This document shows, piece after piece, positions 25,841 through 35,875 of a DNA stretch of 64,000 nt. The notes under the pieces were generated by a model. The model made no database searches. It saw only the letters and a program-made list of their open reading frames with translations, and was not told the origin of the DNA. This DNA comes from Pantoea sp050157905 (lineage in GTDB: Bacteria > Pseudomonadota > Gammaproteobacteria > Enterobacterales > Enterobacteriaceae), in assembly GCF_050157905.1 (NCBI RefSeq), contig NZ_JBKIWZ010000001.1, forward strand, positions 1,612,001 through 1,676,000, in the 5' to 3' direction. Numbering within the stretch: the stretch's first letter is position 1; the number at the start of each line of letters is the position of its first letter. Both the position numbers and the translations under genes were made by a program.

Positions 25841-27325
25841 TTACTTGGCCAGATATTCCGCTTCCGCTGCGGCAAAGCGCTGCTGCGCGGCCGCAGAAGG
25901 TTCACGTCCCATCAGGCTGAAGAGCACAATCGCGATGCTGGCGAAAATGAAGCCCGGGATGATTTCATACAGTCCCAGCCAGCCATACTGCTTCCACACC
26001 AGCACGGTCACGGCACCGACAATCATTCCGGCCAGCGCACCATTGCGGTTCATACGCTTCCAGCAGACACCGAAGAGCACGACCGGACCAAAGGCGGCAC
26101 CGAAACCTGCCCACGCGTAGCTCACCAGACCCAGAACACGGTTTTCCGGGTTGGAAGCCAGCGCAATCGCAATCAGCGCCACCAGCAGCACCATCAGACG
26201 CCCGACCCACACCAGCTCTTTCTGGCTCGCCTTTTTACGCAGGAAGCCTTTATAAAGATCCTCGGTCAGGGCGCTGGAGCAGACCAGCAGCTGACAGCTC
26301 AGGGTGGACATCACGGCAGCCAGAATAGCAGAGAGCAGGATACCGGCAATCCAGGGGTTAAAGAGGATACGCGCCAGCTCAATAAAGACCCGCTCGGCAT
26401 TGGCGTTTACACCCGCCGCCAGCGCCGGGTTGTTCTGGAAGTAGGCGATACCGAAGAAGCCGACCGCCACGGCACCGGCCAGGCAGAGCACCATCCACGC
26501 CATGCCGATTCGACGCGCCGTCCGGATAGAACGATGCGAATCCGCCGCCATAAAGCGCGCCAGAATATGCGGCTGGCCGAAGTAGCCCAGGCCCCAGCCC
26601 AGCAGCGAGATTACCGCTACGAAGTTCAGTCCCTTCAGCATGTCAAGATTTTCAAGGCTCTTCGCCTGAATGACTGCCATGGAATCTGACCAGCCGCCGA
26701 CCGCGATGATCACAAAGACCGGCGTCAGAATCAGCGCAAAAATCATCAGGCTGGCCTGCACGGTGTCGGTCCAGCTCACAGCCAGGAAACCGCCAATCAG
26801 CGTATACAGTATGGTTGCGGCTGCACCAGCCCACAGCGCGGTTTCATAACTCATGCCGAATGTGCTTTCAAACAGACGTGCCCCAGCGACCACACCCGAC
26901 GCACAGTAAATAGTGAAGAACACCAGAATGACGATGGCAGAGATGACCCGCAGAATTTTGCTGTGATCCTCAAAGCGGCTGGTAAAGAAGTCCGGCAGGG
27001 TCAGCGCATTGTTGTGATGTTCGGTCTGTACCCGCAGGCGACCCGCCACAATTTTCCAGTTCAGCCAGGCACCGATTGTCAGACCAATCGCAATCCAGCT
27101 TTCCGAAATACCGGAGATAAAGATAGCACCGGGCAATCCCATGAGGAGCCAGCCACTCATGTCTGATGCACCGGCAGAGAGTGCCGTGACCACACTACCC
27201 AGACTGCGGCCACCAAGGATGTAATCGTCAAAGTTTTTGGTTGAGCGGTAAGCTGCAAAACCAATTAACACCATCCCGAGTATATAAATTACAAAGGTCA
27301 CCAGCATTGGTGTACTTACACTCAT
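25841..27325 (-). CDS. putP: Sodium/proline symporter PutP
   Basis: Inner-membrane SSS-family symporter importing proline with sodium. 494 residues with 13 predicted helices. N-terminal blocks STKNFDDYILGGRSLG and LSAGASDMSGWLLMGLPGA and the SWTDTVQASLM region match E. coli PutP. ATG at 27325 (MSVSTPML) is chosen over GTG at 27337 because GGAGAG lies directly before it and the E. coli protein starts the same way. Divergent from putA. Confidence 0.97.
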   Translation of the reverse strand: MSVSTPMLVTFVIYILGMVLIGFAAYRSTKNFDDYILGGRSLGSVVTALSAGASDMSGWLLMGLPGAIFISGISESWIAIGLTIGAWLNWKIVAGRLRVQTEHHNNALTLPDFFTSRFEDHSKILRVISAIVILVFFTIYCASGVVAGARLFESTFGMSYETALWAGAAATILYTLIGGFLAVSWTDTVQASLMIFALILTPVFVIIAVGGWSDSMAVIQAKSLENLDMLKGLNFVAVISLLGWGLGYFGQPHILARFMAADSHRSIRTARRIGMAWMVLCLAGAVAVGFFGIAYFQNNPALAAGVNANAERVFIELARILFNPWIAGILLSAILAAVMSTLSCQLLVCSSALTEDLYKGFLRKKASQKELVWVGRLMVLLVALIAIALASNPENRVLGLVSYAWAGFGAAFGPVVLFGVCWKRMNRNGALAGMIVGAVTVLVWKQYGWLGLYEIIPGFIFASIAIVLFSLMGREPSAAAQQRFAAAEAEYLAK

Positions 27326-27532
27326 CTGTCTCTCCACTTATTATTTGAAATCCCAGAGAAATCGTCAGCTATCCGCCTGCCGGAACGGGGCAGCACGAGC
27401 CAATTTTCTGTGTCAGGGGGTCACTCATTTCCCAGTGGCGCGGTATCCTGCCGGAAAGCCGGAGCGCACACAATGGATTTAACACAGGCGTTACAGTGTT
27501 TTCACTAACCAGTTGTCAAAACGTGCTCATAG

Positions 27533-27718
27533 GTTGCACTCGCTCACAGTTATCTGGTTGCACCTGAGTATTACCTGCCGTAAACCCGCCGTTTAACGGG
27601 CCTGCAAACCTGGCGAGGATTTTGCAGCAAGATTCGTGCCGCCTTGCAGGATTTAACAAATGACAACGTTAAAAGGGTGTTAACTGGCTCACATTTAACA
27701 CGGTTGCACAAAGTTGCA
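27533..27718. promoter_or_regulatory. put control region: four GTTGCA PutA-binding sites
   Basis: The 452-base putP-putA intergenic region holds GTTGCA at 27533-27538, 27557-27562, 27703-27708 and 27713-27718. The last is part of the palindrome GTTGCAAC. GTTGCA is the known core of PutA operators in E. coli. Two lie near the middle and two close to putA, so PutA probably represses both genes in the absence of proline. The rest of the region shows nothing assignable. Confidence 0.8.
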
Positions 27719-27777
27719 ACTTAAGTGATAGTGCAGCCAACGCCGTACCGAACCACTATTTAAGGAGCTCTGGAGTC

Positions 27778-30700
27778 ATGGGTACAACCACCATGGGTGT
27801 AAAACTGGATGACGCAACACGTGAGCGCATCAAACTGGCTGCGCAGCGTATTGATCGTACGCCACACTGGCTGATTAAACAGGCGATCTTTACCTATCTG
27901 GGCCAGCTGGAGAGCGGTGACAGCCTGCCGGAGATCCCGCTTTCTGCCCAGGCAGTCGCTGAGGCTGAAGACATCCAGCCCGAGGAGATGCACCAGCCAT
28001 TTCTCGACTTCGCAGAGCAGATTTTACCTCAGTCTGTGACCCGCTCCGCCGTCACCGCTGCGTGGCGTCGCCCGGAAACCGATGCGGTCCCCATGCTGCT
28101 GGAGCAGGCGCGTTTACCGGCCGCACTGGCGGAGAAAACACATCAGCTGGCCTACCAGCTTGCCGACAGGCTGCGGCACCAGAAAGGTGCAACCGGACGC
28201 GCCGGCATGGTGCAGAGCCTGCTGCAGGAGTTCTCTCTCTTCCCACGAGGGCGTGGCGCTGATGTGCCTGGCCGAAGCGCTGTTGCGTATTCCGGATAAG
28301 CCCACGCGTGATGCGCTCATCCGTGACAAAATCAGCAATGGTAACTGGCAGTCACATCTGGGCCGCAGCCCGTCGCTGTTTGTCAACGCCGCGACCTGGG
28401 GCCTGCTGTTTACCGGCCGTCTGGTGTCGACCCACAACGAGTCGAATCTCTCAAGCTCACTGAATCGTATTATCGGTAAAGGTGGCGAACCGCTGATCCG
28501 CAAAGGCGTGGATATGGCGATGCGTCTGATGGGCGAGCAGTTCGTCACCGGTGAAACCATTGCCGAAGCCCTGGCGAATGCGCGTAAGCTCGAAGAGAAA
28601 GGCTTCCGCTACTCCTATGACATGCTGGGCGAAGCAGCGCTGACGGCAGGTGATGCCAAAGCCTACCTGCTCTCTTATCAGCAGGCGATCCATGCAATTG
28701 GTAAAGCCTCAAATGGTCGCGGAATTTATGAAGGCCCCGGCATCTCCATCAAGCTCTCCGCCCTGCACCCCCGCTATAGCCGCGCACAGTATGAGCGCGT
28801 TATGGAGGAGCTCTACCCGATTCTGAAATCGCTGACGCTGCTGGCCCGCTCTTATGATATCGGTATCAACATCGATGCCGAAGAAGCCGACCGTCTTGAG
28901 CTGTCGCTGGATATGCTGGAGAAACTCTGTTTCGAACCGGAGCTGGAAGGCTGGAACGGTATCGGTTTCGTGATTCAGGCTTACATGAAACGCTGCCCGT
29001 TTGTGATTGATGAGCTCATCGATCTGGCGCAACGCAGCCGTCGTCGTCTGATGATTCGTCTGGTGAAAGGAGCCTACTGGGACAGCGAAATTAAACGCGC
29101 GCAGATGGAAGGCCTGGAGGGCTATCCGGTTTACACCCGCAAAGTTTATACCGACATCTCTTATCTGGCCTGTGCCCGTAAGCTGCTCTCTGTGCCGAGC
29201 CTGATCTATCCGCAGTTTGCTACGCATAACGCCCACACGCTGGCGGCGATCTATCAGCTGGCGGGCAATAACTACTATCCGGGTCAGTATGAGTTCCAGT
29301 GTCTGCACGGCATGGGTGAGCCTCTTTACGAGCAGGTGGTCGGCAAAGTGGCGGATGGCAAACTGAATCGCCCCTGCCGTATCTATGCACCGGTCGGCAC
29401 CCATGAAACCCTGCTGGCCTATCTGGTTCGTCGTCTGCTGGAGAACGGCGCAAACACCTCTTTCGTCAACCGTATTGCCGACACGTCGCTGCCAATCGAT
29501 GAGCTGGTCGCCGATCCGGTCAGCGCTGTTGAAAAACTCGGCGTCAGCGAAGGGGCTATTGGCCTGCCACATCCGAAGATCCCGCTGCCGCGCGAACTCT
29601 ATGGTGAAAACCGTGTGAACTCTGCGGGGCTGGATATGGCGAATGAACATCGTCTCGCTTCTCTCTCCAGCGCTCTGCTGAGCAGCGCCGCACAGCCCTG
29701 CATGGCTGAACCTATGATCGAGGGCGAAGCCGGGGCTGGCGCGTTACGCGACATTCTCAATCCGGCTGCACCTAGCGATCGCGTGGGTCAGGTGCGCGAA
29801 GCGACAGAACAGGAGGTTTCCGTGGCGCTGGAAGCGGCCGTCAACAGCGGACCCATCTGGTTTGCCACACCGCCACAGGAGCGTGCCGCCATTCTGGAAC
29901 GTGCTGCTCAGCTTATGGAAGGCCAGATGCAGCAACTGATCGGTATCCTGGTGCGTGAAGCGGGTAAAACCTATAACAACGCCATCGCCGAAGTGCGTGA
30001 AGCAGTAGATTTCCTCTATTACTACGCCGGTATGGTGCGTGACGATTTTGACAACGAAACGCATCGTCCGCTGGGACCGGTGGTCTGCATCAGCCCCTGG
30101 AACTTCCCGCTGGCCATCTTCACCGGTCAGATTGCTGCTGCACTGGCTGCGGGCAACAGCGTGCTGGCTAAACCAGCCGAGCAGACGCCGCTGATTGCCG
30201 CCCAGGCGGTTCAGATTCTGCTGGATGCAGGCGTGCCAGCCGGCGTGCTGCAACTGCTGCCGGGCCAGGGTGAAACCGTGGGTGCGCAGCTGACCGGCGA
30301 CGAGCGGGTGCGCGGTGTGATGTTTACCGGTTCAACGGCGGTCGCGACGCTGCTGCAGCGCAATCTGGCTGGCCGTCTTGATCCTCAGGGTCGACCGACG
30401 CCGCTGATCGCAGAAACCGGCGGCATGAATGCCATGATCGTCGACTCTTCCGCCCTCACCGAGCAGGTAGTCGTCGATATCGTCGCCTCCGCCTTTGACA
30501 GTGCCGGACAGCGCTGCTCTGCCCTGCGTCTGCTCTGTATTCAGGAGGATGTGGCTGACCATACGCTGAAGATGCTGCGCGGCGCGATGGCCGAGTGCCG
30601 CATGGGCAATCCGGAGCGTTTCTCAACTGACATCGGTCCGGTGATCGATGCCGAAGCGAAAGCCAATATCGAGCGCCATATTCAGGCGATGCGCAACAAA

Positions 30701-31723
30701 GGCTTTACCGTTTATCAGGCGGTGCAGGAAAACCCGCAGGATAGCAAAGAGTGGAACAGTGGCACCTTTATCAAACCGACCCTGATTGAACTGAATCAGG
30801 TCAGCGATCTGGATAAAGAGATTTTTGGTCCGGTGCTGCACGTCGTTCGCTTCAGCCGTACCGCACTGCCGCAGGTAATTGATCAGATTAATGCGTCCGG
30901 CTACGGTCTGACACTCGGTGTGCATACCCGCATTGACGAAACCATTGCGCAGGTGACGGCGAAGGCTCAGGTCGGCAACCTTTACGTCAACCGTAACATG
31001 GTGGGTGCTGTGGTCGGCGTGCAGCCATTTGGCGGCGAAGGTCTGTCAGGCACAGGCCCGAAAGCCGGTGGCCCGCTCTACCTCTATCGCCTGCTGGCGA
31101 ATCGCCCGGATAGTGCTCTGCGTCGGACCTTTGATCGTCAGGATGCCGAGCGCACGGCAGACAGTTCGCTGCGTCAGTCTCTGCTGGGGCCTCATCAGGC
31201 ACTGAGCAACTGGGCGAAAGAGAAGCCTGCTCTGGCTGAACTCTGCCAGCACTATAGCGAACTGGCCCAGGCGGGCGTCGTCCGGCTCCTGCCTGGCCCG
31301 ACTGGCGAGCGTAATACCTTCTCGCTGCTACCTCGCGAACGTGTACTCTGTCTGGCGGACAATGAGCAGGATGCGCTGATCCAGCTGGCCGCCGTAACCA
31401 GCGTCGGCAGTAAAGCCCTGTGGCAGGATGATGAGCTGCATCGCGCCTTGCTGACCTCGCTACCGGATGCGGTAAAAACGCGCATTAAACTGGCGCGTGA
31501 TCCGTTAACGGCAGAGTTTGATGCGGTGATCTACCACGGCGATGCCGATCAGCTGCGCGCGCTGTGTGAACAGATCGCGGCGCGTGACGGCGCGATTGTA
31601 TCGGTGCAGGGCTTTGCCCGCGGCGAGACGAATCTGCTGCTGGAACGTCTGCTGATCGAGCGTTCGCTAAGTGTGAACACCGCGGCAGCAGGCGGCAATG
31701 CCAGCCTGATGACTATCGGGTAA
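27778..31723 (+). pseudogene. putA: Trifunctional proline utilisation protein PutA, frameshifted
   Basis: Proline dehydrogenase, P5C dehydrogenase and put repressor. N-terminal ribbon-helix-helix (TTTMGVKLDDATRERIKLAA), PRODH barrel (GIYEGPGISIKLSALHPRYS, LMIRLVKGAYWDSEIKRA), aldehyde dehydrogenase domain (PWNFPLAIFTGQIAAALAAG, ETGGMNAMIVD, catalytic Cys in SAGQRCSALR) and the C-terminal tail to SLMTIG. Total about 1,315 codons. The frame breaks at 28231-28242 in TTCTCTCTCTTCC: family proteins read FSLSS(H/Q)EGVALM, which needs one more CT. Upstream of it the first frame stops at 28299. A CT-repeat slip, real or a sequencing artefact, explains it. The start matches E. coli PutA and has AAGGAG before it. 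Confidence 0.9.
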
Positions 31724-31799
31724 CGAGGGTGCAACAGGGGTCCGCTGCGCGAACAGCTCTTTTTGTTCGCCCAGCGGCGGGTGCATTCGCTGCGTGGAT

Positions 31800-32140
31800 C
31801 AGGCACGGAGGCCTGCAGTAGTTTTACGCTGAGTGGGTTTCGTTCGTCTGACGGGCAGTGGGAGTTGGCTGCGCAAACGGGCTGTGCTTTGCCTGACAGT
31901 GGTTTTACGCTGTGCGGGTTTCGTTCGCCTGGCGGGCCGGGCAGTTTCAGGCCCGCCTCTGCAGGCGACCGACAGGGGGGCGCCAGTCGCCGCGCCTCCC
32001 TGACCCCGGGCTCCGGCCTGCATCACCGCCGCTTCGCGGTCCCTTCACGCTTTCCGGATTTCTCACGGACCGGCGGGACGCGCCCTCCCTGGCGCGAACC
32101 CGCCTCTTCGCGACATCCCTGTCGCTCGTCCTGAAATCTC
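31800..32140 (-). repeat. Inverted, degenerate copies of the GC-rich repeat family
   Basis: Read on the minus strand, 32062-32130 gives GCGACAGGGATGTCGC ... CGCGCCAGGGAGGGCGCG, the same hairpin modules as in the direct array at 32393-33545. A second module (minus strand: GCCCGCCAGGCGAACGAAAC then CAGCGTAAAAC) occurs twice, near 31821-31860 and 31902-31940, and resembles the CCTGGCGGGCGAAACCTGCTCAGCGTAAAC module of the direct array. No gene is supported. Confidence 0.7.
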
Positions 32141-32392
32141 CTATCCGTTCAGCGGTTCTGACGGCCTCCCTCCCCGCTGTTATTTCTTCTCTTAATGTCT
32201 GGTCTTTTATCGCGGCAGGTGTCCGGGCTTCCCTGACTTACTGGCTTAATCACAGGCAATCACCTTTTGTGCATGTACCCGTCATTTTATCTGTTTTTTA
32301 TCGGGCTTTGCCGATAGCGGGGCTGGCTACAGGTCTGCCAGACACCGCTACATGCAAAAAAACAAAAAGAACTTACAGGCGACGGTCTGACA
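32141..32392. other. Spacer between inverted and direct repeat groups
   Basis: About 250 bases of lower GC content separating the two repeat orientations. No gene, RNA or promoter is supported; open frames here are continuations of frames through the GC-rich repeats. Confidence 0.5.
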
Positions 32393-33545
32393 GAGGCGTC
32401 CGCAGCGCGGAGGAACAACCGCAGGCCAGGATGAGCCGACAGGACGTCGGCGAAAGGACGGCACGCGCCAGGGAGGGCGCGTCCGGACGGTCCGCAGACC
32501 GCAGGGCGGACGAGGGCCCCCCGCGAAGCGGGGCGCGGAGGCCGCCGGACGCCGGGCAACCTGAAACTCACCGTCGCCTGGCGGGCGAAACCTGCTCAGA
32601 GCATACCCGCTGCCATAAAGTCCCCCTGCCAGTCCTGGCAATAAACCCACCGGCAACGGTGTATTCAGGAGGCGTCCGCAGCGCCGCGGAACAACCGGAG
32701 GCCAGGATGAGCCGACAGGACGTCGGCGAAAGGACGGCACGCGCCAGGGAGGGCGCGTCCGGACGGTCCGCAGACCGCAGGGCGTGACGAGGGCACCCCG
32801 CGAAGCGGGGCGCGGAGGCCGCCGGACGCCGGGCAACCTGAAACTCACCGTCGCCTGGCGGGCGAAACCTGCTCAGAGCATACCCGCTGCCATAAAATCC
32901 CCCCTGCCAGCCCTGGCAATAAACCCACCGGCAACGGTGTATTCAGGAGGCGTCCGCAGCGCCGCGGAACAACCGGAGGCCAGGATGAGCCGACAGGACG
33001 TCGGCGAAAGGACGGCACGCGCCAGGGAGGGCGCGTCCGGACGGTCCGCAGACCGCAGGGCGTGACGAGGGCACCCCGCGAAGCGGGGCGCGGCGGCCGC
33101 CGGACGCCGGGATTGTTAAGGGGCGGGCGTCCGCCCCTTGACGCGTTCGCCCGCACGGGCAACCTGAAACTCCCTGTCGCCTGGCGGGCGAAACCTGCTC
33201 AGAGCATACCCGCTGCCATAAAATCCCCCCTGCCAGTCCTGGTAATAAACCCACCGGCAACGGTGTATTCAGGAGGCGTCCGCAGCGCCGCGGAACAACC
33301 GGAGGCCAGGATGAGCCGACAGGACGTCGGCGAAAGGACGGCACGCGCCAGGGAGGGCGCGTCCGGACGGTCCGCAGACCGCAGGGCGTGACGAGGGCAC
33401 CCCGCGAAGCGGGACGCGGAGGCCGCCGGACGCCGGGATTGTTAAGGGGCGGGCGTCCGCCCCTTAACGCGTCCGCCCGCTCGGGCAACCTGAAACTCAC
33501 TGTCGCCTGGCGGGCGAAACCTGCTCAGCGTAAACCCGCTGCCAT
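32393..33545 (+). repeat. Array of four GC-rich multi-hairpin repeats (275-326 bp)
   Basis: Units start at 32393, 32668, 32946 and 33272. Shared modules in order: GAGGCGTCCGCAGCG; CCGGAGGCCAGG-ATGAGCC; hairpin CCGAC-AGGAC-GTCGG; hairpin CGCGCC-AGGGAG-GGCGCG; ACGGTCCGCAGACCG; hairpin CCCCGC-GAA-GCGGGG; GCCGCCGGACGCCGG; then CCTGGCGGGCGAAACCTGCTCAG and a less GC-rich tail ending CGGTGTATTCA. Units 3 and 4 contain an extra hairpin (AAGGGGCGG-GCGT-CCGCCCCTT). Each unit could encode a 26-residue Arg-rich peptide, but the conservation looks structural. Function unknown; it lies between putA and an acyltransferase gene. Confidence 0.9.
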
Positions 33546-33583
33546 CCGAGTCTTGTCCAGCGCCAGCCTGTTACCACTTCCCT

Positions 33584-34669
33584 TTATCCCCTGCTCACGC
33601 CGCCCGGCGTCCTTTTCAGCAGTGTCGGGAAAACAAACAGCGACTGGCCAACACCGCGATTGGTCAGCGACCAGATGGCAACCGAACTGAGCGAACAGAG
33701 CCCCACAATGACAACCGGATAGAAGCAGGCCCAGAACCACGAAAACCACGCCTGCTCAAACAGATGATGCCGCTGCGCAAACTGGATCGCGGTCATTCCA
33801 AAGAATTCGATAAAAATACGATGCAGTACGTAAATCTGCAGCGTGTTACGCCCTACCCAGTTGAGATAGCGCATACTGAAATGCTGATTCAGCCAGCGGC
33901 AGGCGGCAATACTGAAGAGCACTGCCAGCACGCACAGGAACAGACTCTTATCCAGCCCGAATATCACATGAATACCGGCAATCGCTGCCAGCACCGCCCA
34001 GGGCATCAGATTCTCTCGCCGCCATTCACTCAGCCGCAGCATGGTCTGACTCCAGAACGCGCCTAGCAGGAAAAAGAGGAAATATTGCGCCAGACTCTGC
34101 GGTCCCCAGTAAGGGATCACTTTTTCCACTGCCAGATAATTCAGCACAACCGCAACGGCTACCAGGGCCAGCTTATATTCACGGAAAATTTTGGCACACA
34201 GGAAATAAAGTCCCAGCCCATACAGATACCATGAGGTACTCATGGCCATAAAAGTCAGCCGGAGAAATTCCCACAGAGAACCCGCATAGGCGGCATTAAG
34301 GTTCTGAGAAATGCGCTGGCCGGTTATTTCTGTTGAAATACCGACAATTGACCACCACTGAATAAATCCCCACAGAATATAGAGATAAAAGAGATTGGTG
34401 ATGCGACTGGTAAAGACCTGTTTCCAGGGCCGGTTAATAATACCATTCGTTGCCAGCAAACCCGACACAAAGAAAAAAGCGGGCATCCGCAGTGGTGACA
34501 GGACCGTATTAAACTGTATCCATATTTCGGCGGGGATCCATCCGGCAGAGAGGTATTTCAGCGTTCCTTCAAAACCGGGCAGCACCGTGTGGTAGAGCAC
34601 CACCAGCATAATACAGGCACCTTTCAGGGTGTCTACCCAGAGTATTTTGTCTGACTTAATCTGGTTCAT
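33584..34669 (-). CDS. Membrane acyltransferase family 3 protein, YcfT-like
   Basis: Inner-membrane protein of 361 residues with about ten helices, belonging to the acyltransferase-3 family. It starts with the family signature WVDTLKGACIMLVVLYH, in which the His is the conserved catalytic candidate, followed by RMPAFFFVSGLL. It resembles E. coli YcfT (same length, RMPxFFFxSG, TSWYLYxL, IYxxHRIxVEIF-like segments), whose substrate is not known. Single gene with A/T-rich upstream sequence; its 3' end abuts the repeat array. Confidence 0.85.
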   Translation of the reverse strand: MNQIKSDKILWVDTLKGACIMLVVLYHTVLPGFEGTLKYLSAGWIPAEIWIQFNTVLSPLRMPAFFFVSGLLATNGIINRPWKQVFTSRITNLFYLYILWGFIQWWSIVGISTEITGQRISQNLNAAYAGSLWEFLRLTFMAMSTSWYLYGLGLYFLCAKIFREYKLALVAVAVVLNYLAVEKVIPYWGPQSLAQYFLFFLLGAFWSQTMLRLSEWRRENLMPWAVLAAIAGIHVIFGLDKSLFLCVLAVLFSIAACRWLNQHFSMRYLNWVGRNTLQIYVLHRIFIEFFGMTAIQFAQRHHLFEQAWFSWFWACFYPVVIVGLCSLSSVAIWSLTNRGVGQSLFVFPTLLKRTPGGVSRG

Positions 34670-35091
34670 TCAATGACTCCTGCTGTGTAGGTCAGAAGAG
34701 TGAAAAGTCAAAGCGAGGAAATCACTATTGCTTTATCGTTATCCGCCAATTATTCGCCTTTGACCAGATGATGAATGTAGCGAAACTCTTAAAAGACACA
34801 TAGTGGCCCTGATGCCACAGTTATTTACTCAGCAGAACGTTTCCTTACACTTACGAATAGCAACGCATCGCGTGAATAAGCGCGACCAAACCCACCGCAA
34901 AAGATAATAATTATTTGATAAAGCGATAAATATAATTAAGAGAAAGACGTAATAGCAGAAGCCAGTAAATCCCAGATGAAAAGAAAAGTTTTGTCAGATG
35001 TGTCAAAACGTTTAACACGTAAATAAATAATTATGATAGCGCAGCAGTGAGAGCGGTATAAATGACGTGAGGGACGTTCAGGCGGGCAGAT
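34670..35091. other. A/T-rich intergenic region
   Basis: About 420 bases between the acyltransferase start and the tcy terminator. Strongly A/T-rich from 34890 to 35040. It must hold the acyltransferase promoter. No gene or known site is supported. Confidence 0.5.
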
Positions 35092-35118
35092 AAAAAACTG
35101 CCTTCCGGAGAAGGCAGT
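35092..35118 (-). terminator. Terminator of the tcy/dcyD cluster
   Basis: Minus strand ACTGCCTTC-TCCG-GAAGGCAGTTTTTTA directly after the tcyN stop. Confidence 0.92.
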
Positions 35119-35122
35119 GTGA

Positions 35123-35875
35123 TTACTGATTCAGGAATTTGTCGAGGAACTGACGGGTTCGTGGCTGGCGGGGGTTGCTGAACAGCGCCTTCGCGTCGCC
35201 CTGCTCCACAATCCGTCCCTGATCCATGAAGATGGCGCGGTCGGCCACATCGCGGGCAAAGCTCATCTCATGCGTGACAATGACCATCGTGCGTTTCTCT
35301 TCCGCCAGCGCGCGAATGGTGTTAAGCACCTCGCCAACCAGCTCCGGATCCAGCGCCGAAGTGGGTTCATCAAACAGGATGACTTCCGGCCGCATCGCCA
35401 GCGCCCGGGCGATGGCCACGCGCTGCTGCTGCCCGCCAGAGAGACGACGGGGAAAACTCGCCTCTTTGCCCTGCAGTCCCACTTTTTCCAGTAGTGTACG
35501 GGCGCGGGCTGCTGCCTCCGCTTTCGCTTCGCCTTTAACAATCACCGGCCCCTCAATGATGTTATCGATCACCGAACGGTGCGGAAACAGATTAAAGTTC
35601 TGGAAGACAAACCCGACCTGCTGACGCAGACGACGTACCTGCTCTTTCTGCTTACTCTCAGCCAGCGCCGCATCAATAGTGATATCACCGACCCGGATGG
35701 TGCCGCTATCCGGCACTTCCAGCAGGTTAATGCTGCGCAGCAGCGTCGTCTTACCAGAGCCGCTGGGACCGATTATCGCGACCACTTCACCTGCAGCCAC
35801 ATCGAGGTCGATATCGTGCAGCACTCTCTGGCCATTAAAAGATTTCACCAGCTTTCTGACTTCGATAGCGCTCAT
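35123..35875 (-). CDS. tcyN: L-cystine ABC transporter ATP-binding protein TcyN
   Basis: Cytoplasmic ATPase of the cystine importer, 250 residues. Walker A GPSGSGKTT near residue 33, signature LSGGQQQRVAIARAL, Walker B VILFDEPTSALD, and the switch His in VTHEMSFA. The polar amino-acid transporter ATPase layout and its place after the permease and binding-protein genes match the E. coli yecC/tcyN gene. Confidence 0.95.
   Translation of the reverse strand: MSAIEVRKLVKSFNGQRVLHDIDLDVAAGEVVAIIGPSGSGKTTLLRSINLLEVPDSGTIRVGDITIDAALAESKQKEQVRRLRQQVGFVFQNFNLFPHRSVIDNIIEGPVIVKGEAKAEAAARARTLLEKVGLQGKEASFPRRLSGGQQQRVAIARALAMRPEVILFDEPTSALDPELVGEVLNTIRALAEEKRTMVIVTHEMSFARDVADRAIFMDQGRIVEQGDAKALFSNPRQPRTRQFLDKFLNQ

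Noticed and set aside
31912..32787. Long open frames across the GC-rich repeats (up to about 290 codons)
   Set aside because: They run through hairpin repeats on both strands, are dominated by Arg, Ala, Gly and Pro, repeat the same peptide in each unit and have no family content. GC-rich DNA with few stop codons explains them.
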